This document shows positions 51,035-60,690 of a stretch of 64,000 nucleotides of DNA, piece after piece; position 1 is the stretch's first letter; each line of letters starts with the position of its first letter. Source of the stretch: Alkalihalobacillus deserti. GTDB lineage: Bacteria > Bacillota > Bacilli > Bacillales > Bacillaceae_D. The position numbers and the translations under genes are program-made. The stretch lies in NCBI RefSeq assembly GCF_020734105.1, contig NZ_JAJAFR010000003.1, positions 124,001 through 188,000 of the forward strand, in the 5' to 3' direction. A model generated the notes under the pieces. It was not told the DNA's origin, searched no databases, and saw only the letters and a list, made by a program, of their open reading frames with translations.

Positions 51035-54000
51035 ATGATTAAGTCATTATTTGAACAACAACTTGAAAAGAAGATTCTCATTTTAGATGGTGCAATGGGG
51101 ACCATGCTACAACAGGCTAATTTAACAGCAGACGACTTTGGTGGAGAAGAGTATGAAGGATGTAATGAATATTTAGCAGAAACAGCTCCTCACGTACTGG
51201 AGAAAATTCATCGTGACTATCTTGAGGCTGGTGCCGACATTATCGAAACAAATACATTTGGATCAACTGATATCGTTTTAGATGATTACGATCTCGGTTA
51301 CAAGGCAGAAGAGTTAAGTCGTATTGCAACAGAGATTGCTCGTAAAGCTGCTGATGAATTTTCAACACCAGAGTGGCCTCGTTTTGTGGCTGGGGCGATG
51401 GGACCAACAACAAAATCGTTATCAGTAACAGGTGGAACGACATTTGAAAAATTAATTGATTCCTATCATGAGCAGGCTCGTGGGATTATTCGCGGCGGTG
51501 CTGACATTATGTTACTTGAAACAAGTCAAGATATGCGTAATGTAAAAGCGGGATACATTGGGATCGAACGTGCATTTGCAGAATTAAATGTAAAACTTCC
51601 TATTTTTATCTCCGGTACGATTGAGCCGATGGGAACCACTTTAGCTGGTCAAAATATTGAGGCATTTTATTTGTCACTAGAACATATGAACCCAACTGTA
51701 GTTGGATTAAATTGTGCGACAGGACCTGAATTTATGAGGGATCATATTCGCTCTTTGTCTGAGTTAGCAACGACATATGTAAGTTGTTATCCGAACGCTG
51801 GCTTACCCGATGAGGAAGGAAATTATCATGAATCTCCTCAGTCGCTTGCAACTAAACTACGAGGCTTTGCTGAGAAAGGCTGGCTAAATGTCGTAGGTGG
51901 GTGTTGCGGTACAACACCTGAACATACAAAAGCAATGGTCGAGGCAACAAAAGAGTTTGGTCCAAGACAGTTTGATGACTCTCACCCGCATGCGGTTTCA
52001 GGGATAGAACCACTTATTTATGATGACAGCATGCGCCCTTTATTCGTAGGGGAAAGAACGAACGTTATTGGCTCACGTAAGTTTAAGCGTCTTATTGCTG
52101 AAGGGAAATTTGAAGAGGCTTCTGAGATTGCCCGCGCTCAAGTGAAAAGAGGAGCTCACGTTATCGATGCTTGTTTAGCTGATCCAGACCGTGAAGAAAT
52201 GGAAGATATGGAGAACTTCCTTCAATTTGTTGTAAATAAAGTAAAAGTTCCGCTTATGATTGACTCAACAGATGAGAAGGTTATTGAAAAAGCATTGACC
52301 TACTCCCAAGGTAAAGCCATTATCAATTCGATAAACTTAGAAGATGGTGAAGAACGCTTTGAAGCTGTTATACCAATTGTTAAGCGGTACGGCGCAGCGG
52401 TTGTCGTTGGAACGATTGATGAAGAGGGGATGGCTGTAACCGCTGAGAGAAAACTCGAAGTTGCAAAACGTTCTCACGATCTTCTTGTTAATAAATATGG
52501 TCTGAAATCTGAAGACATTATTTTTGATCCGTTAGTTTTCCCTGTCGGTACGGGTGATGAACAATATATTGGTTCAGCAAATGCAACGGTAGAAGGGATC
52601 AGAATGATTAAAGAGGCGCTTCCGAAATGCTTAACGATTCTAGGAGTTAGTAATGTTTCTTTCGGTTTGCCTCCTGTTGGACGAGAGGTACTAAATGCTG
52701 TTTATTTATATCACTGTACACAAGCGGGTCTTGACTATGCGATTGTAAATACGGAAAAATTAGAAAGATATGCTTCAATTCCAGATGAACAAAAAGAAAT
52801 GTCAACCAAGCTTTTATTTGAAACAACAGATGAAACACTCGCTGAATTTACGGCTTTTTATAGAGGGAAGAAAGCTGAGAAAAAAGTTGATAATGCAAAT
52901 TTAACACTAGAAGAACGATTAGCTTCCTATATTGTCGAAGGTACAAAGGAAGGGCTTATTGAAGATTTGGACCTAGCATTAGCAACTTATCCTGATCCAC
53001 TAGAGATCATCAATGGTCCTCTAATGGTTGGAATGGATGAAGTGGGTCGGCTCTTTAATAATAATGAACTCATTGTTGCGGAAGTTCTTCAAAGTGCCGA
53101 AGTAATGAAGGCATCAGTTGCTCATTTAGAGCCACATATGGAGCAAAAAGAAAACGATAATGGTAAAGGGAAAATCTTACTTGCGACCGTTAAAGGTGAT
53201 GTTCATGACATCGGAAAGAACCTAGTTGAGATCATTTTAGGCAATAATGGTTTTAAAATTGTCAATCTCGGTATTAAGGTTACATCAAATGAATTGATTG
53301 AAGCAATTAAGAGAGAGAATCCTGATGCCGTAGGTTTATCAGGTCTACTTGTAAAATCCGCACAACAAATGGTGTTAACCGCGCAAGATTTGCGTCAACA
53401 ACAAATTTCGATTCCGATTCTTGTTGGTGGTGCTGCTTTAACGAGGAAATTTACAAATACAAAAATTGCCGCTGAGTACGATGGACTTGTTTTGTACGCA
53501 AAAGATGCCATGAATGGCTTAGAAATTGCCAATCGTCTTGCTAAGCCGGAAGAACGCGAACGTTTAGCAACTGAAATTGCTGAAGACCGAGCGAAGAAAG
53601 ATGCAATTCGTCCGGCAGAGCGCAAACCCATTAATGAACGACCGATAGATGAAAATGCGCATTCTGATGTAAAACGTGACGGACCTATTTTTACGCCAAC
53701 TGACTTAGATCCTCATATTTTACGCGATTATAAATTATCACACTTGGAGCCGTATATTAATATGCAAATGCTTCTTGGAAGACATCTTGGAGTTCAAGGG
53801 AAAGTGAGCAGACTTCTTGAAGAAAAAGACCCTAGAACAGTAGATCTAAAAGAAAAGGTAGATGAATTTTTAGTTAAAGCGAAACAAAACCAAGTGATCC
53901 AAGCTCATGGGATGTATCAATTCTTCCCGGCACAAGCCGACGGAAATGATATTATTATTTATAATCCAGCTGATCAAAAAACAGAAATAGAACGATTTAC

Positions 54001-54487
54001 TTTTCCGCGACAAAGTCATAAGCCATTTTTATGTTTAGCAGACTATTTGCGTCCTGTTTCTAGTGGAGAAATGGATTATGTGGGCTTTCTTTCCGTAACA
54101 GCAGGTCATGGGGTAAGGGAACTGGGAGAACAAGCAAAACGTGATGGTGATTATTTTTATAGCCATCTCGTTCAGGCAGCTGCCTTAGAAATAGCTGAAG
54201 GATTCGCTGAGCGTGTCCATCAACAAATGCGTGATCGAATGGGCTTCCCTGATTCGGCTGATATGACGATGGAAGATCGCTTTTCTGCTAAATATCAAGG
54301 AGTGCGTGTGTCCTTTGGTTACCCGGCTTGTCCTAACTTGGAAGATCAAGAGAAATTATTTAAGTTACTGAAGCCTGAGAAGATAGGGGTTCAATTGACG
54401 GAAGGATTTATGATGGAACCTGAAGCATCGGTTACTGCAATGGTTTTTGCTCATCCAGAAGGACGTTATTTTAATGTGTTAGCTTAA
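51035..54487 (+). CDS. metH: Cobalamin-dependent methionine synthase
   Basis: 1150 residues, all four modules: homocysteine domain (ILDGAMGTMLQQANL; zinc cysteines in LNCATGP and GGCCGTTPE), pterin-binding domain (ERTNVIGSRKFKRLIAEG; VFPVGTGDEQYIGSA), cobalamin domain with axial His724 in VKGDVHDIGKNLVEI and GLSGLLVKSAQ, and AdoMet activation domain (about 900-1150: GYPACPNLEDQEKLFKLL; LTEGFMMEPEAS). It methylates homocysteine using 5-methyl-THF. Last gene of the S-box operon and the clearest consumer of B12 in this window. Length is close to the usual 1140-1230. Confidence 0.96.
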   Translation: MIKSLFEQQLEKKILILDGAMGTMLQQANLTADDFGGEEYEGCNEYLAETAPHVLEKIHRDYLEAGADIIETNTFGSTDIVLDDYDLGYKAEELSRIATEIARKAADEFSTPEWPRFVAGAMGPTTKSLSVTGGTTFEKLIDSYHEQARGIIRGGADIMLLETSQDMRNVKAGYIGIERAFAELNVKLPIFISGTIEPMGTTLAGQNIEAFYLSLEHMNPTVVGLNCATGPEFMRDHIRSLSELATTYVSCYPNAGLPDEEGNYHESPQSLATKLRGFAEKGWLNVVGGCCGTTPEHTKAMVEATKEFGPRQFDDSHPHAVSGIEPLIYDDSMRPLFVGERTNVIGSRKFKRLIAEGKFEEASEIARAQVKRGAHVIDACLADPDREEMEDMENFLQFVVNKVKVPLMIDSTDEKVIEKALTYSQGKAIINSINLEDGEERFEAVIPIVKRYGAAVVVGTIDEEGMAVTAERKLEVAKRSHDLLVNKYGLKSEDIIFDPLVFPVGTGDEQYIGSANATVEGIRMIKEALPKCLTILGVSNVSFGLPPVGREVLNAVYLYHCTQAGLDYAIVNTEKLERYASIPDEQKEMSTKLLFETTDETLAEFTAFYRGKKAEKKVDNANLTLEERLASYIVEGTKEGLIEDLDLALATYPDPLEIINGPLMVGMDEVGRLFNNNELIVAEVLQSAEVMKASVAHLEPHMEQKENDNGKGKILLATVKGDVHDIGKNLVEIILGNNGFKIVNLGIKVTSNELIEAIKRENPDAVGLSGLLVKSAQQMVLTAQDLRQQQISIPILVGGAALTRKFTNTKIAAEYDGLVLYAKDAMNGLEIANRLAKPEERERLATEIAEDRAKKDAIRPAERKPINERPIDENAHSDVKRDGPIFTPTDLDPHILRDYKLSHLEPYINMQMLLGRHLGVQGKVSRLLEEKDPRTVDLKEKVDEFLVKAKQNQVIQAHGMYQFFPAQADGNDIIIYNPADQKTEIERFTFPRQSHKPFLCLADYLRPVSSGEMDYVGFLSVTAGHGVRELGEQAKRDGDYFYSHLVQAAALEIAEGFAERVHQQMRDRMGFPDSADMTMEDRFSAKYQGVRVSFGYPACPNLEDQEKLFKLLKPEKIGVQLTEGFMMEPEASVTAMVFAHPEGRYFNVLA

Positions 54488-54516
54488 AAAAATATCATGT
54501 AAACACATGCTTTTAT

Positions 54517-54549
54517 TAAAACTGTTGAGATTCCTCAGCGGTTTTTTTT
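54517..54549 (+). terminator. Terminator of the methionine operon
   Basis: AAACTGTTGAG (about 54519-54529) pairs with CTCAGCGGTTT (54534-54544) through two U-G pairs around ATTC, followed by T to 54549. Confidence 0.85.
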
Positions 54550-54724
54550 CTTGAAAAAAACTGTATTATCAAGGATCAACAGGGATGTTTAGGAAGATTT
54601 ATGGTAAGTTTTTGGTCAGAAGTTGTATAAAAAGAGAATGCCAACAAACAATATCAATATCAATCATGACCAAAAAAAGGATGTGTCATGAAACAGATAA
54701 CATGAACATAAGGAGGTCTACACC

Positions 54725-55747
54725 ATGAAACGTAATCTGTTATCGTTTAAAGCTCCACTAATCATGGCATTAGTTTGTATCGGCTTGATCAGTCAAGCTT
54801 CTCCGACGTACGCATTTACTGATCAAATCATTCAAAGAGGTGCAACAGGTGACGATGTCGTTGAATTGCAATCACGTCTTCAGTACAACGGCTTTTATAA
54901 CGGTACCATTGACGGTGTTTACGATTGGGGTACTTACTGGGCTGTCCGTAATTTTCAAAGTCAATTTGGTCTAGAGATTGATGGTCTCGTAGGTCCTAGT
55001 ATGAAAGACATGTTAGTTCGTGCAACTAAATACGATGAAGAATTTGTGCAGAAAGCATTGAATGAGGGCCGTAAATTCACTCATTACGGAGGAACACCTA
55101 AAGAAATTCAAAAAGGTGAGAAAGGTAGTAAAAATGGTCAATCGCAGGCGCAACAACCAAAAGCTGGTCAACAACCAGGGGCAGAAGAAGCGCCGCAACA
55201 ACAGCCACAACCTGAGCAACCGCAAGCAGAAGCAGGTCAAACGCCACAACCTGAAGAACCACAAGCAGGAGCAGCAGGCGACACCACGCAACCGGAGCCA
55301 ACTCCCGGAGAACCCGTACCTTACCCGGAGGAACCTGAAGAGGGAAATAACGATGTAAATATTCAAAAGGCAACAAATGTTCCTCCAGGGTATTCAGAAA
55401 ATGATATTCAAATCATGGCGCAGGCTGTATATGGTGAAGCGCGTGGAGAATCGTATGTAGGGCAGGTAGCTGTAGCTGCAGTTATTATTAACCGTGTTAA
55501 TAGTCCAACATTTCCTAATACAGTATCTGGTGTTATTTTCGAACCGCGAGCTTTTACAGCCGTTGCTGATGGTCAAATTTATATGACACCTAATGAAACA
55601 TCACGCCGAGCTGTTCTTGATGCTATCAATGGACAAGATCCAACTGGAAACGCTATTTATTACTTTAATCCTGATACAGCCACATCTGGGTGGATTTGGT
55701 CAAGACCACAAATTAAAAAAATCGGAAAGCATATTTTCTGTCATTAA
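54725..55747 (+). CDS. sleB: Spore cortex-lytic enzyme SleB
   Basis: 340 residues. Signal peptide (about 1-30, ending PTYAF), peptidoglycan-binding domain (IQRGATGDDVVELQSRLQYN, DWGTYWAVRNFQ), a long Q/P/E-rich linker of about 75 residues (135-210), and the SleB hydrolase_2 catalytic domain (MAQAVYGEARGESYVGQVAV with the catalytic Glu; FTAVADGQIY; GKHIFCH at the end). It is a lytic transglycosylase acting on muramic-delta-lactam cortex during germination. The linker is longer than in B. subtilis as I remember it. AAGGAGG before ATG. Followed 20 bases later by ypeB. Confidence 0.95.
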   Translation: MKRNLLSFKAPLIMALVCIGLISQASPTYAFTDQIIQRGATGDDVVELQSRLQYNGFYNGTIDGVYDWGTYWAVRNFQSQFGLEIDGLVGPSMKDMLVRATKYDEEFVQKALNEGRKFTHYGGTPKEIQKGEKGSKNGQSQAQQPKAGQQPGAEEAPQQQPQPEQPQAEAGQTPQPEEPQAGAAGDTTQPEPTPGEPVPYPEEPEEGNNDVNIQKATNVPPGYSENDIQIMAQAVYGEARGESYVGQVAVAAVIINRVNSPTFPNTVSGVIFEPRAFTAVADGQIYMTPNETSRRAVLDAINGQDPTGNAIYYFNPDTATSGWIWSRPQIKKIGKHIFCH

Positions 55748-55767
55748 ATTATTGGAGGTGATTAGTT

Positions 55768-57117
55768 ATGGTACGAAATTTTGTGATTGGACTATTAGCG
55801 ATTGCTGTAGTGGCCATTGGTATATGGGGTTTCCAAGAACGTGAAGAAAAGCAAGTGCTTAAAATTACGGCAGAAAACAATTATCAGCGTGCTTTTCATG
55901 AACTTGCTTATCATATCGACTTAATTGAAGACCAATTAGGTGCAACTCTTGCGATGAACACACGTCGACAATTAACGCCAGCTCTAGCTGATGTTTGGCG
56001 GGTAGTTAGTTTGGCGCAAGAGAGCATTGGGCAACTTCCATTAAGTTCTGTTGATCTTGGAAAAACAGAAGAGTTTTTATTCAAATTAGGTCGTTTTAGT
56101 TATCGGACATCGATTCGTGATCTTGAAAAAGAGCCGCTAACTGATCAAGAATATGAAACGTTACAAAAACTTTACGGATATTCACAGGAGATTAGAGAAG
56201 AAGTACGTAAGTCACAGTCTATGATGCTTGCAAATGGCGATCAATGGGTTGATATTGAGGCGGAAATGGCCGCATCGAAGGAGCCTCTTGATAACATGAT
56301 AGTTAATAATTTAGAGGTAATGAATAAATCGATTAAAGGTTATAGTGAAACAGAATGGGGAGCAGGGTTAGCAGCGATTGATGATATAAATGGCGAATTA
56401 AAAGAAGCCTTAGATGGCAAACCTGTTTCTAAAGAAGAAGTTGAAAAAATTGCTCGTGACTATTTAGAAGTTGGTAAGCAAGCAAATGTGCATGTTTCAG
56501 AGACGGGTAATGGTTTAGCTTACCCTGCTTATACAGTTGTTATTGATGATCCTGACCATGAGACTAATTATTACATGGACGTTAGCGTTAATGGTGGGGA
56601 ACCGATTTGGTTTTTACAAGATCGACAAATTGATGAACAAAAGATGAGTTTAAACGAAGCTGTAGAAATAGCGAAAGCGTTTCTAAAGAAACAAGGAAAA
56701 GAAGATATGCAATTAATTGACAGCAAGCAATATGATTCAATTGCGTTACTAGAATTTGTTCATCTTGAGGATAATGTACGAATTTATAATGATTTGATTT
56801 CATTAGAGATAGCCTTAGATGATGGGGATGTCTTAGGTTATGAAGCGAAAGCTTATTTAATTAATCATAAAGAACGCAATATTCCAGAACCTAAACTTAC
56901 AAGTGATGAGGCTAAAAAACGTTTAAATCCTCGTTTAGAAGTAATGGAAGATCACATCGCAGTAATAGAAAATGATCTAGGTGAAGAAGTACTTTGCTAT
57001 GAATTCTTTGGTGTAATTAATGATAACACGTATCGTATCTTTATTAATGCTGAAGATGGAGAAGAAGAAAAGGTAGAACGGTTAAATAATTCAGAACCAG
57101 TCTATGATTTCACATAA
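55768..57117 (+). CDS. ypeB: Germination protein YpeB
   Basis: 449 residues. One N-terminal membrane helix (about 5-20) and a large outside region with helical N-part (AFHELAYHIDLIEDQLGATL, RQLTPALADVWR) and C-terminal PepSY-like repeats (LSLNEAVEIAKAFLKKQGKE-type, and TSDEAKKRLNPRLEVM). YpeB is required for SleB localisation or stability in the spore. Strong GGAGGTGAT site. Forms the sleB-ypeB forespore operon known from bacilli; terminator follows directly. Confidence 0.94.
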   Translation: MVRNFVIGLLAIAVVAIGIWGFQEREEKQVLKITAENNYQRAFHELAYHIDLIEDQLGATLAMNTRRQLTPALADVWRVVSLAQESIGQLPLSSVDLGKTEEFLFKLGRFSYRTSIRDLEKEPLTDQEYETLQKLYGYSQEIREEVRKSQSMMLANGDQWVDIEAEMAASKEPLDNMIVNNLEVMNKSIKGYSETEWGAGLAAIDDINGELKEALDGKPVSKEEVEKIARDYLEVGKQANVHVSETGNGLAYPAYTVVIDDPDHETNYYMDVSVNGGEPIWFLQDRQIDEQKMSLNEAVEIAKAFLKKQGKEDMQLIDSKQYDSIALLEFVHLEDNVRIYNDLISLEIALDDGDVLGYEAKAYLINHKERNIPEPKLTSDEAKKRLNPRLEVMEDHIAVIENDLGEEVLCYEFFGVINDNTYRIFINAEDGEEEKVERLNNSEPVYDFT

Positions 57118-57124
57118 GGATGAA

Positions 57125-57158
57125 AAGAAGAAGCGGGAGATGCTTCTTCTTTTTTTTT
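57125..57158 (+). terminator. Terminator of sleB-ypeB
   Basis: AAGAAGAAGC (57125-57134) pairs with GCTTCTTCTT (57142-57151) around GGGAGAT, followed by a T-run. Confidence 0.88.
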
Positions 57159-57345
57159 ACTTTTCATGCGATAATAGATAGTAAGTGTACATAATAAAAA
57201 TTTGTTCCAATAGAGTAGCGTAATGGGTTAACGGCACTCGTATAGATGATTTTATTTAGCTAAAATCGGAAAAACATTTTTGGAAATAGGTTAATAACTT
57301 TCTTAAAACAGTCTCTTTAGAAAAGGCTTGGAAGGAGTAAGAAGT

Positions 57346-58014
57346 TTGATTACTATTGGTACTACAATCTTCTTAGAATTAGAGGAAATAAAAGAGTTTG
57401 AGAAGAAGAAAACTCGTTTTCGTTGCAGGTTAGTTGATCGAACAGACTCTATTTACGTTATTGATTATCCCATTAAAGAGGAAACGAATAAACCTAGTTT
57501 TTTCTTTGATGGAACAGAGTTTCGAGCTTCATTTGTTGTAGATGATGCGGTATATGCATTTGACACGGAAATTATTGGGAGAAGAAAAGGTAATATTCCT
57601 GTACTTCTTCTGAAGGACCCAGGAAAAGATAAATACATGCGAATTCAGCGTCGAAACTATGTTCGAGTTGAAACTTCAGTAGACGCAGCTATTTATCCTA
57701 TTGAAAAGGGATTTGCTCCGTTTAGATCGATTACTCTGGATTTAAGTGGGGGGGGTTGTGCCATACTTATTCCACAAGATCAATCTTTACCTGAGGCTGG
57801 GGAACTAAATGTATGGCTTATACTACATATGCAATCCGGAGATATCATGTATGTAAAAGCGTACTGCAAAATTGTTCGAGTCTTTCAACCAAGGCCAGAT
57901 GCAAGGCTTCGAGCTTCCTTGCAATTTTTGGATGTAGACGAACGAGATCAACAAAAAATAATCCGCTTCTGTTTTGAACGGCAATTGGCGCTACGTAGAA
58001 AAAACGAAGCTTAA
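57346..58014 (+). CDS. ypfA: PilZ-domain c-di-GMP receptor YpfA (DgrA)
   Basis: 222 residues. N-terminal YcgR-like beta domain and a C-terminal PilZ domain with the c-di-GMP motifs RIQRRNYVRVE (RxxxR) and LDLSGGGCAIL (DxSxxG). In B. subtilis YpfA/DgrA represses motility when c-di-GMP is high. TTG 57346 is chosen because AAGGAG lies eight bases upstream; TTG 57328 is in frame but has a poorer site. Located between ypeB and cmk as in B. subtilis. Confidence 0.9.
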   Translation: MITIGTTIFLELEEIKEFEKKKTRFRCRLVDRTDSIYVIDYPIKEETNKPSFFFDGTEFRASFVVDDAVYAFDTEIIGRRKGNIPVLLLKDPGKDKYMRIQRRNYVRVETSVDAAIYPIEKGFAPFRSITLDLSGGGCAILIPQDQSLPEAGELNVWLILHMQSGDIMYVKAYCKIVRVFQPRPDARLRASLQFLDVDERDQQKIIRFCFERQLALRRKNEA

Positions 58015-58105
58015 TTTCGGAAATATCTGACAGATCGAAAGCTTTCGTTAGACCGAGTGGTCATTGTATGATAAAATAATCATGAGAACAATTGGAATGA
58101 TTGAC

Positions 58106-58127
58106 CAATTGAAAACACTTTCAATTG
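58106..58127. repeat. Perfect 9-bp inverted repeat upstream of cmk
   Basis: CAATTGAAA (58106-58114), loop ACAC, TTTCAATTG (58119-58127), 26 bases before the cmk start codon. No T-run, so it is more likely an operator or leader structure than a terminator. Confidence 0.5.
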
Positions 58128-58152
58128 TTTGTGTTATGAGGTGCATATGTAA

Positions 58153-58827
58153 ATGAACAAGAAGATGAATATTGCAATTGATGGTCCTGCAGGAGCAGGG
58201 AAAAGTACAGTTGCTAAATTAGTTGCTGAACAACTTTCGTTTCTTTATATTGACACGGGTGCGATGTATCGTGCGCTAACCTATGCAGCTTTAAGGGACG
58301 CAATAGACCTGACTAATGGACAGTCTCTTTTTAAATTACTAAGTAAAATAACCATTATTCTTAAGCATGAAAAAAGTGGTGTTCGAGTTTTTATCAATGA
58401 AGAGGATGTTACGGACGCTATTCGGACAAAAGACGTCACGTCCAATGTATCACTCGTTTCAAGTCACGAGTTAGTTCGGGTTGAAATGGTAGAAAGACAA
58501 AGAAAGTTAGCCGGAAACGGGCAAGCTGTGCTTGATGGTAGAGACATTGGTACATTTGTCTTACCTGATGCTAAATTAAAAGTTTTTCTAACAGCTTCTG
58601 TCGAAGAGCGTGCTAGACGTCGTTTTGAAGAACAGCAAGAAAAAGGAATTGATTCTAATTTAGACCAGTTGAAAGATGATATTGCTCGTCGTGATGAACT
58701 TGATTCCACACGTGAGTTTGCTCCTTTAAAAAAAGCTGATGATGCAGTAGAAATTGATTCAACAACGCTATCAATCCCTGAAGTGGCTGAATTAATTATC
58801 GAATTAGCAAAGGAGAGAGCAATGTAA
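58153..58827 (+). CDS. cmk: Cytidylate kinase
   Basis: 224 residues, normal length. P-loop IAIDGPAGAGKSTVAKLVAE (7-26), YIDTGAMYRALTY, the CMP-binding segment VSLVSSHELVRVEMVERQR, VLDGRDIGTFVLPDA and the lid ARRRFEEQQEKG. It phosphorylates CMP/dCMP. GAGGTG before ATG 58153. Followed with no gap by plsC. Confidence 0.95.
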   Translation: MNKKMNIAIDGPAGAGKSTVAKLVAEQLSFLYIDTGAMYRALTYAALRDAIDLTNGQSLFKLLSKITIILKHEKSGVRVFINEEDVTDAIRTKDVTSNVSLVSSHELVRVEMVERQRKLAGNGQAVLDGRDIGTFVLPDAKLKVFLTASVEERARRRFEEQQEKGIDSNLDQLKDDIARRDELDSTREFAPLKKADDAVEIDSTTLSIPEVAELIIELAKERAM

Positions 58828-59412
58828 ATGGGTATTTATCATTTTGGTCGAAATGTTTGTAGAATGTTTCTCTCAGCTTCATATAAAGTAGAGGTAATTG
58901 GAAAGGAACATATTCCAAGCACTGGGGGAACGATTCTTTGTTGTAACCATATTCATAATTTTGATCCACCACTGCTCGGTGCTTTCATAAAGCGCCAAGT
59001 ACACTATATGGCGAAGCATGAATTATTCGAAAAACCGGTTTTAAAACAGCTATTACCTAAATTAGGTGCTTTTCCCGTTCGCCGAGGTATGAGTGATAAA
59101 CAAGCTCTTCGGACAGCTTTAAAGCTATTAAAAGAGGGACAATTGCTCGGCTTATTTCCTGAAGGAACAAGGAGTAAAGATGGGAAACTACAAAAAGGTT
59201 TATCGGGAGCCGGATTCTTTGCTCTTCGAACAGATGCAGTAGTAATCCCATGTGCAATTATTGGACCTTATAAACGTTCTAAGACATTAAAACTCGTCTA
59301 CGGAACCCCGATTGATTTTACTAAATTAAGAGAAGAAAAAGTAACAGCAGAAGTAGCAACTGAGGTTATTATGAATGAGATTCGATTGTTAATCGAAAGC
59401 CATTCTAACTAA
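58828..59412 (+). CDS. plsC: 1-acyl-sn-glycerol-3-phosphate acyltransferase (PlsC-like)
   Basis: 194 residues. Acyltransferase motifs: NHIHNFDPPLLG (HxxxxD), GAFPVRRG, and LGLFPEGTRSKDGKLQKG. It adds the second acyl chain of phosphatidic acid at the membrane. ATG follows the cmk stop directly, so the two are coupled. B. subtilis has ypfD after cmk; here plsC lies between them, an arrangement common in other bacilli. Confidence 0.92.
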   Translation: MGIYHFGRNVCRMFLSASYKVEVIGKEHIPSTGGTILCCNHIHNFDPPLLGAFIKRQVHYMAKHELFEKPVLKQLLPKLGAFPVRRGMSDKQALRTALKLLKEGQLLGLFPEGTRSKDGKLQKGLSGAGFFALRTDAVVIPCAIIGPYKRSKTLKLVYGTPIDFTKLREEKVTAEVATEVIMNEIRLLIESHSN

Positions 59413-59512
59413 TTAAAAAGGTATGAATGAACTTTTGCTATCTGTAAAAGTTCGTTAAAATAATAGTAAGTTGACCGCATATTAACTGCGGGCTTGAAGG
59501 AGGCAAAAGTCA

Positions 59513-60670
59513 ATGGTCGAAGAAATGAACAGCGAAGTGACAAAAATGAAATCATTTTCTGTAGGGGAAATTGTTACAGGGAAAGTGTCGAAAGTAGAAG
59601 ATAAACAAGCATTTGTAGATGTAGGATTCAAGGTAGATGGGGTTGTCCCGATAAGTGAATTATCTAGCTTGCATGTTGAAAAAGTAAGCGATGTTCTTTC
59701 AGTTGACGATGAGCTAGAATTAAAAGTTCTCAAGGTAGAGAACGATGAGCTTATCCTTTCAAAGCGTGCTGTGCAAGCAGAGAAAGCATGGGACGAACTT
59801 CAGCAAGCTTATGAATCTGGGCAAATTCTCGAAGTGGAAGTTGCGGATGTAGTTAAAGGTGGGTTGGTTGTCGACTTAGGTGTAAGAGGATTTATTCCAG
59901 CTTCTTTAGTCGAACGACATTTTGTTGAAGATTTTTCTGATTATAAAGGGAAAACACTTCGATTAAAAGTGGCTGAAATTGACCAAGATAATAATAAATT
60001 AATTCTTTCTCAACGTGCGGTCCTAGATGAAGAATTAGAAGATAAGAAACGTACAGTTCTTCACTCACTTAAAGCTGGCGATATCGTAGAAGGTAAAGTT
60101 CAACGATTAACGGATTTTGGAGCTTTTATTGATGTTGGTGGAGTCGATGGTTTAGTACATATTTCTCAACTTGCACATCATCGAGTAGACAAAACATCTG
60201 ATGTCGTAAAAGAAGGCGAAACCATCAAGGTGAAAATTCTTTCAGTTGATCAAGACAGTGAACGTGTGTCTTTATCGATTAAGGATACTCAACCTGGACC
60301 GTGGGAAAGTTTCTCAGGACGTGTTTCTCCTGGTGATGTATTAGAAGGAACTGTTAGAAGGTTAGTTACTTTCGGAGCTTTTGTTGAATTAGCTCCTGGT
60401 GTTGAAGGGTTAGTTCATATTTCGCAACTTGCTAACCGACATATTGGTACACCTTCTGAAGTGCTTTCAGAGGGAGAGACTGTTCAAGTGAAAGTACTCG
60501 ATGTGAATATTAAGGAGAAACGTATTTCATTAAGTATCCGTGATTTGCTTGAAAAAGAAGATACTTCAGATGAAGATTACCAAGCTTACGAATCGTCAAA
60601 ACAAGATGATCAAGGTGGTTTTTCACTTAGTGATTTGATTGGCGATCAATTAAAGAAATATAAAAACTAA
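59513..60670 (+). CDS. ypfD: S1-domain protein YpfD (ribosomal protein S1 homologue)
   Basis: 385 residues with four S1 RNA-binding repeats: FSVGEIVTGKVSKVEDKQAF, ILEVEVADVVKGGLVVDLGV, GDIVEGKVQRLTDFGAFIDV and GDVLEGTVRRLVTFGAFVEL, each ending near an ILSxRA/SLSIKD-type strand. Homologous to RpsA but shorter, and not a regular ribosome component in bacilli. AAGGAGG before ATG 59513 at nine bases. A short CCGC/GCGG hairpin lies in the leader. Confidence 0.93.
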   Translation: MVEEMNSEVTKMKSFSVGEIVTGKVSKVEDKQAFVDVGFKVDGVVPISELSSLHVEKVSDVLSVDDELELKVLKVENDELILSKRAVQAEKAWDELQQAYESGQILEVEVADVVKGGLVVDLGVRGFIPASLVERHFVEDFSDYKGKTLRLKVAEIDQDNNKLILSQRAVLDEELEDKKRTVLHSLKAGDIVEGKVQRLTDFGAFIDVGGVDGLVHISQLAHHRVDKTSDVVKEGETIKVKILSVDQDSERVSLSIKDTQPGPWESFSGRVSPGDVLEGTVRRLVTFGAFVELAPGVEGLVHISQLANRHIGTPSEVLSEGETVQVKVLDVNIKEKRISLSIRDLLEKEDTSDEDYQAYESSKQDDQGGFSLSDLIGDQLKKYKN

Positions 60671-60690
60671 TGATAACAAGGTGATGAGAT

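Noticed and set aside
54625..54655. Forespore-type promoter in front of sleB
   Set aside because: GTATA is present at 54625-54629, but the sequence 17 bases on (AACAATA) fits the -10 consensus poorly, although sigma-G control would be expected from B. subtilis.
55013..55376. Overlapping plus- and minus-strand frames across the SleB linker
   Set aside because: Long frames here come from the low-complexity Q/P/E-coding repeats; SleB is clearly the coding frame.
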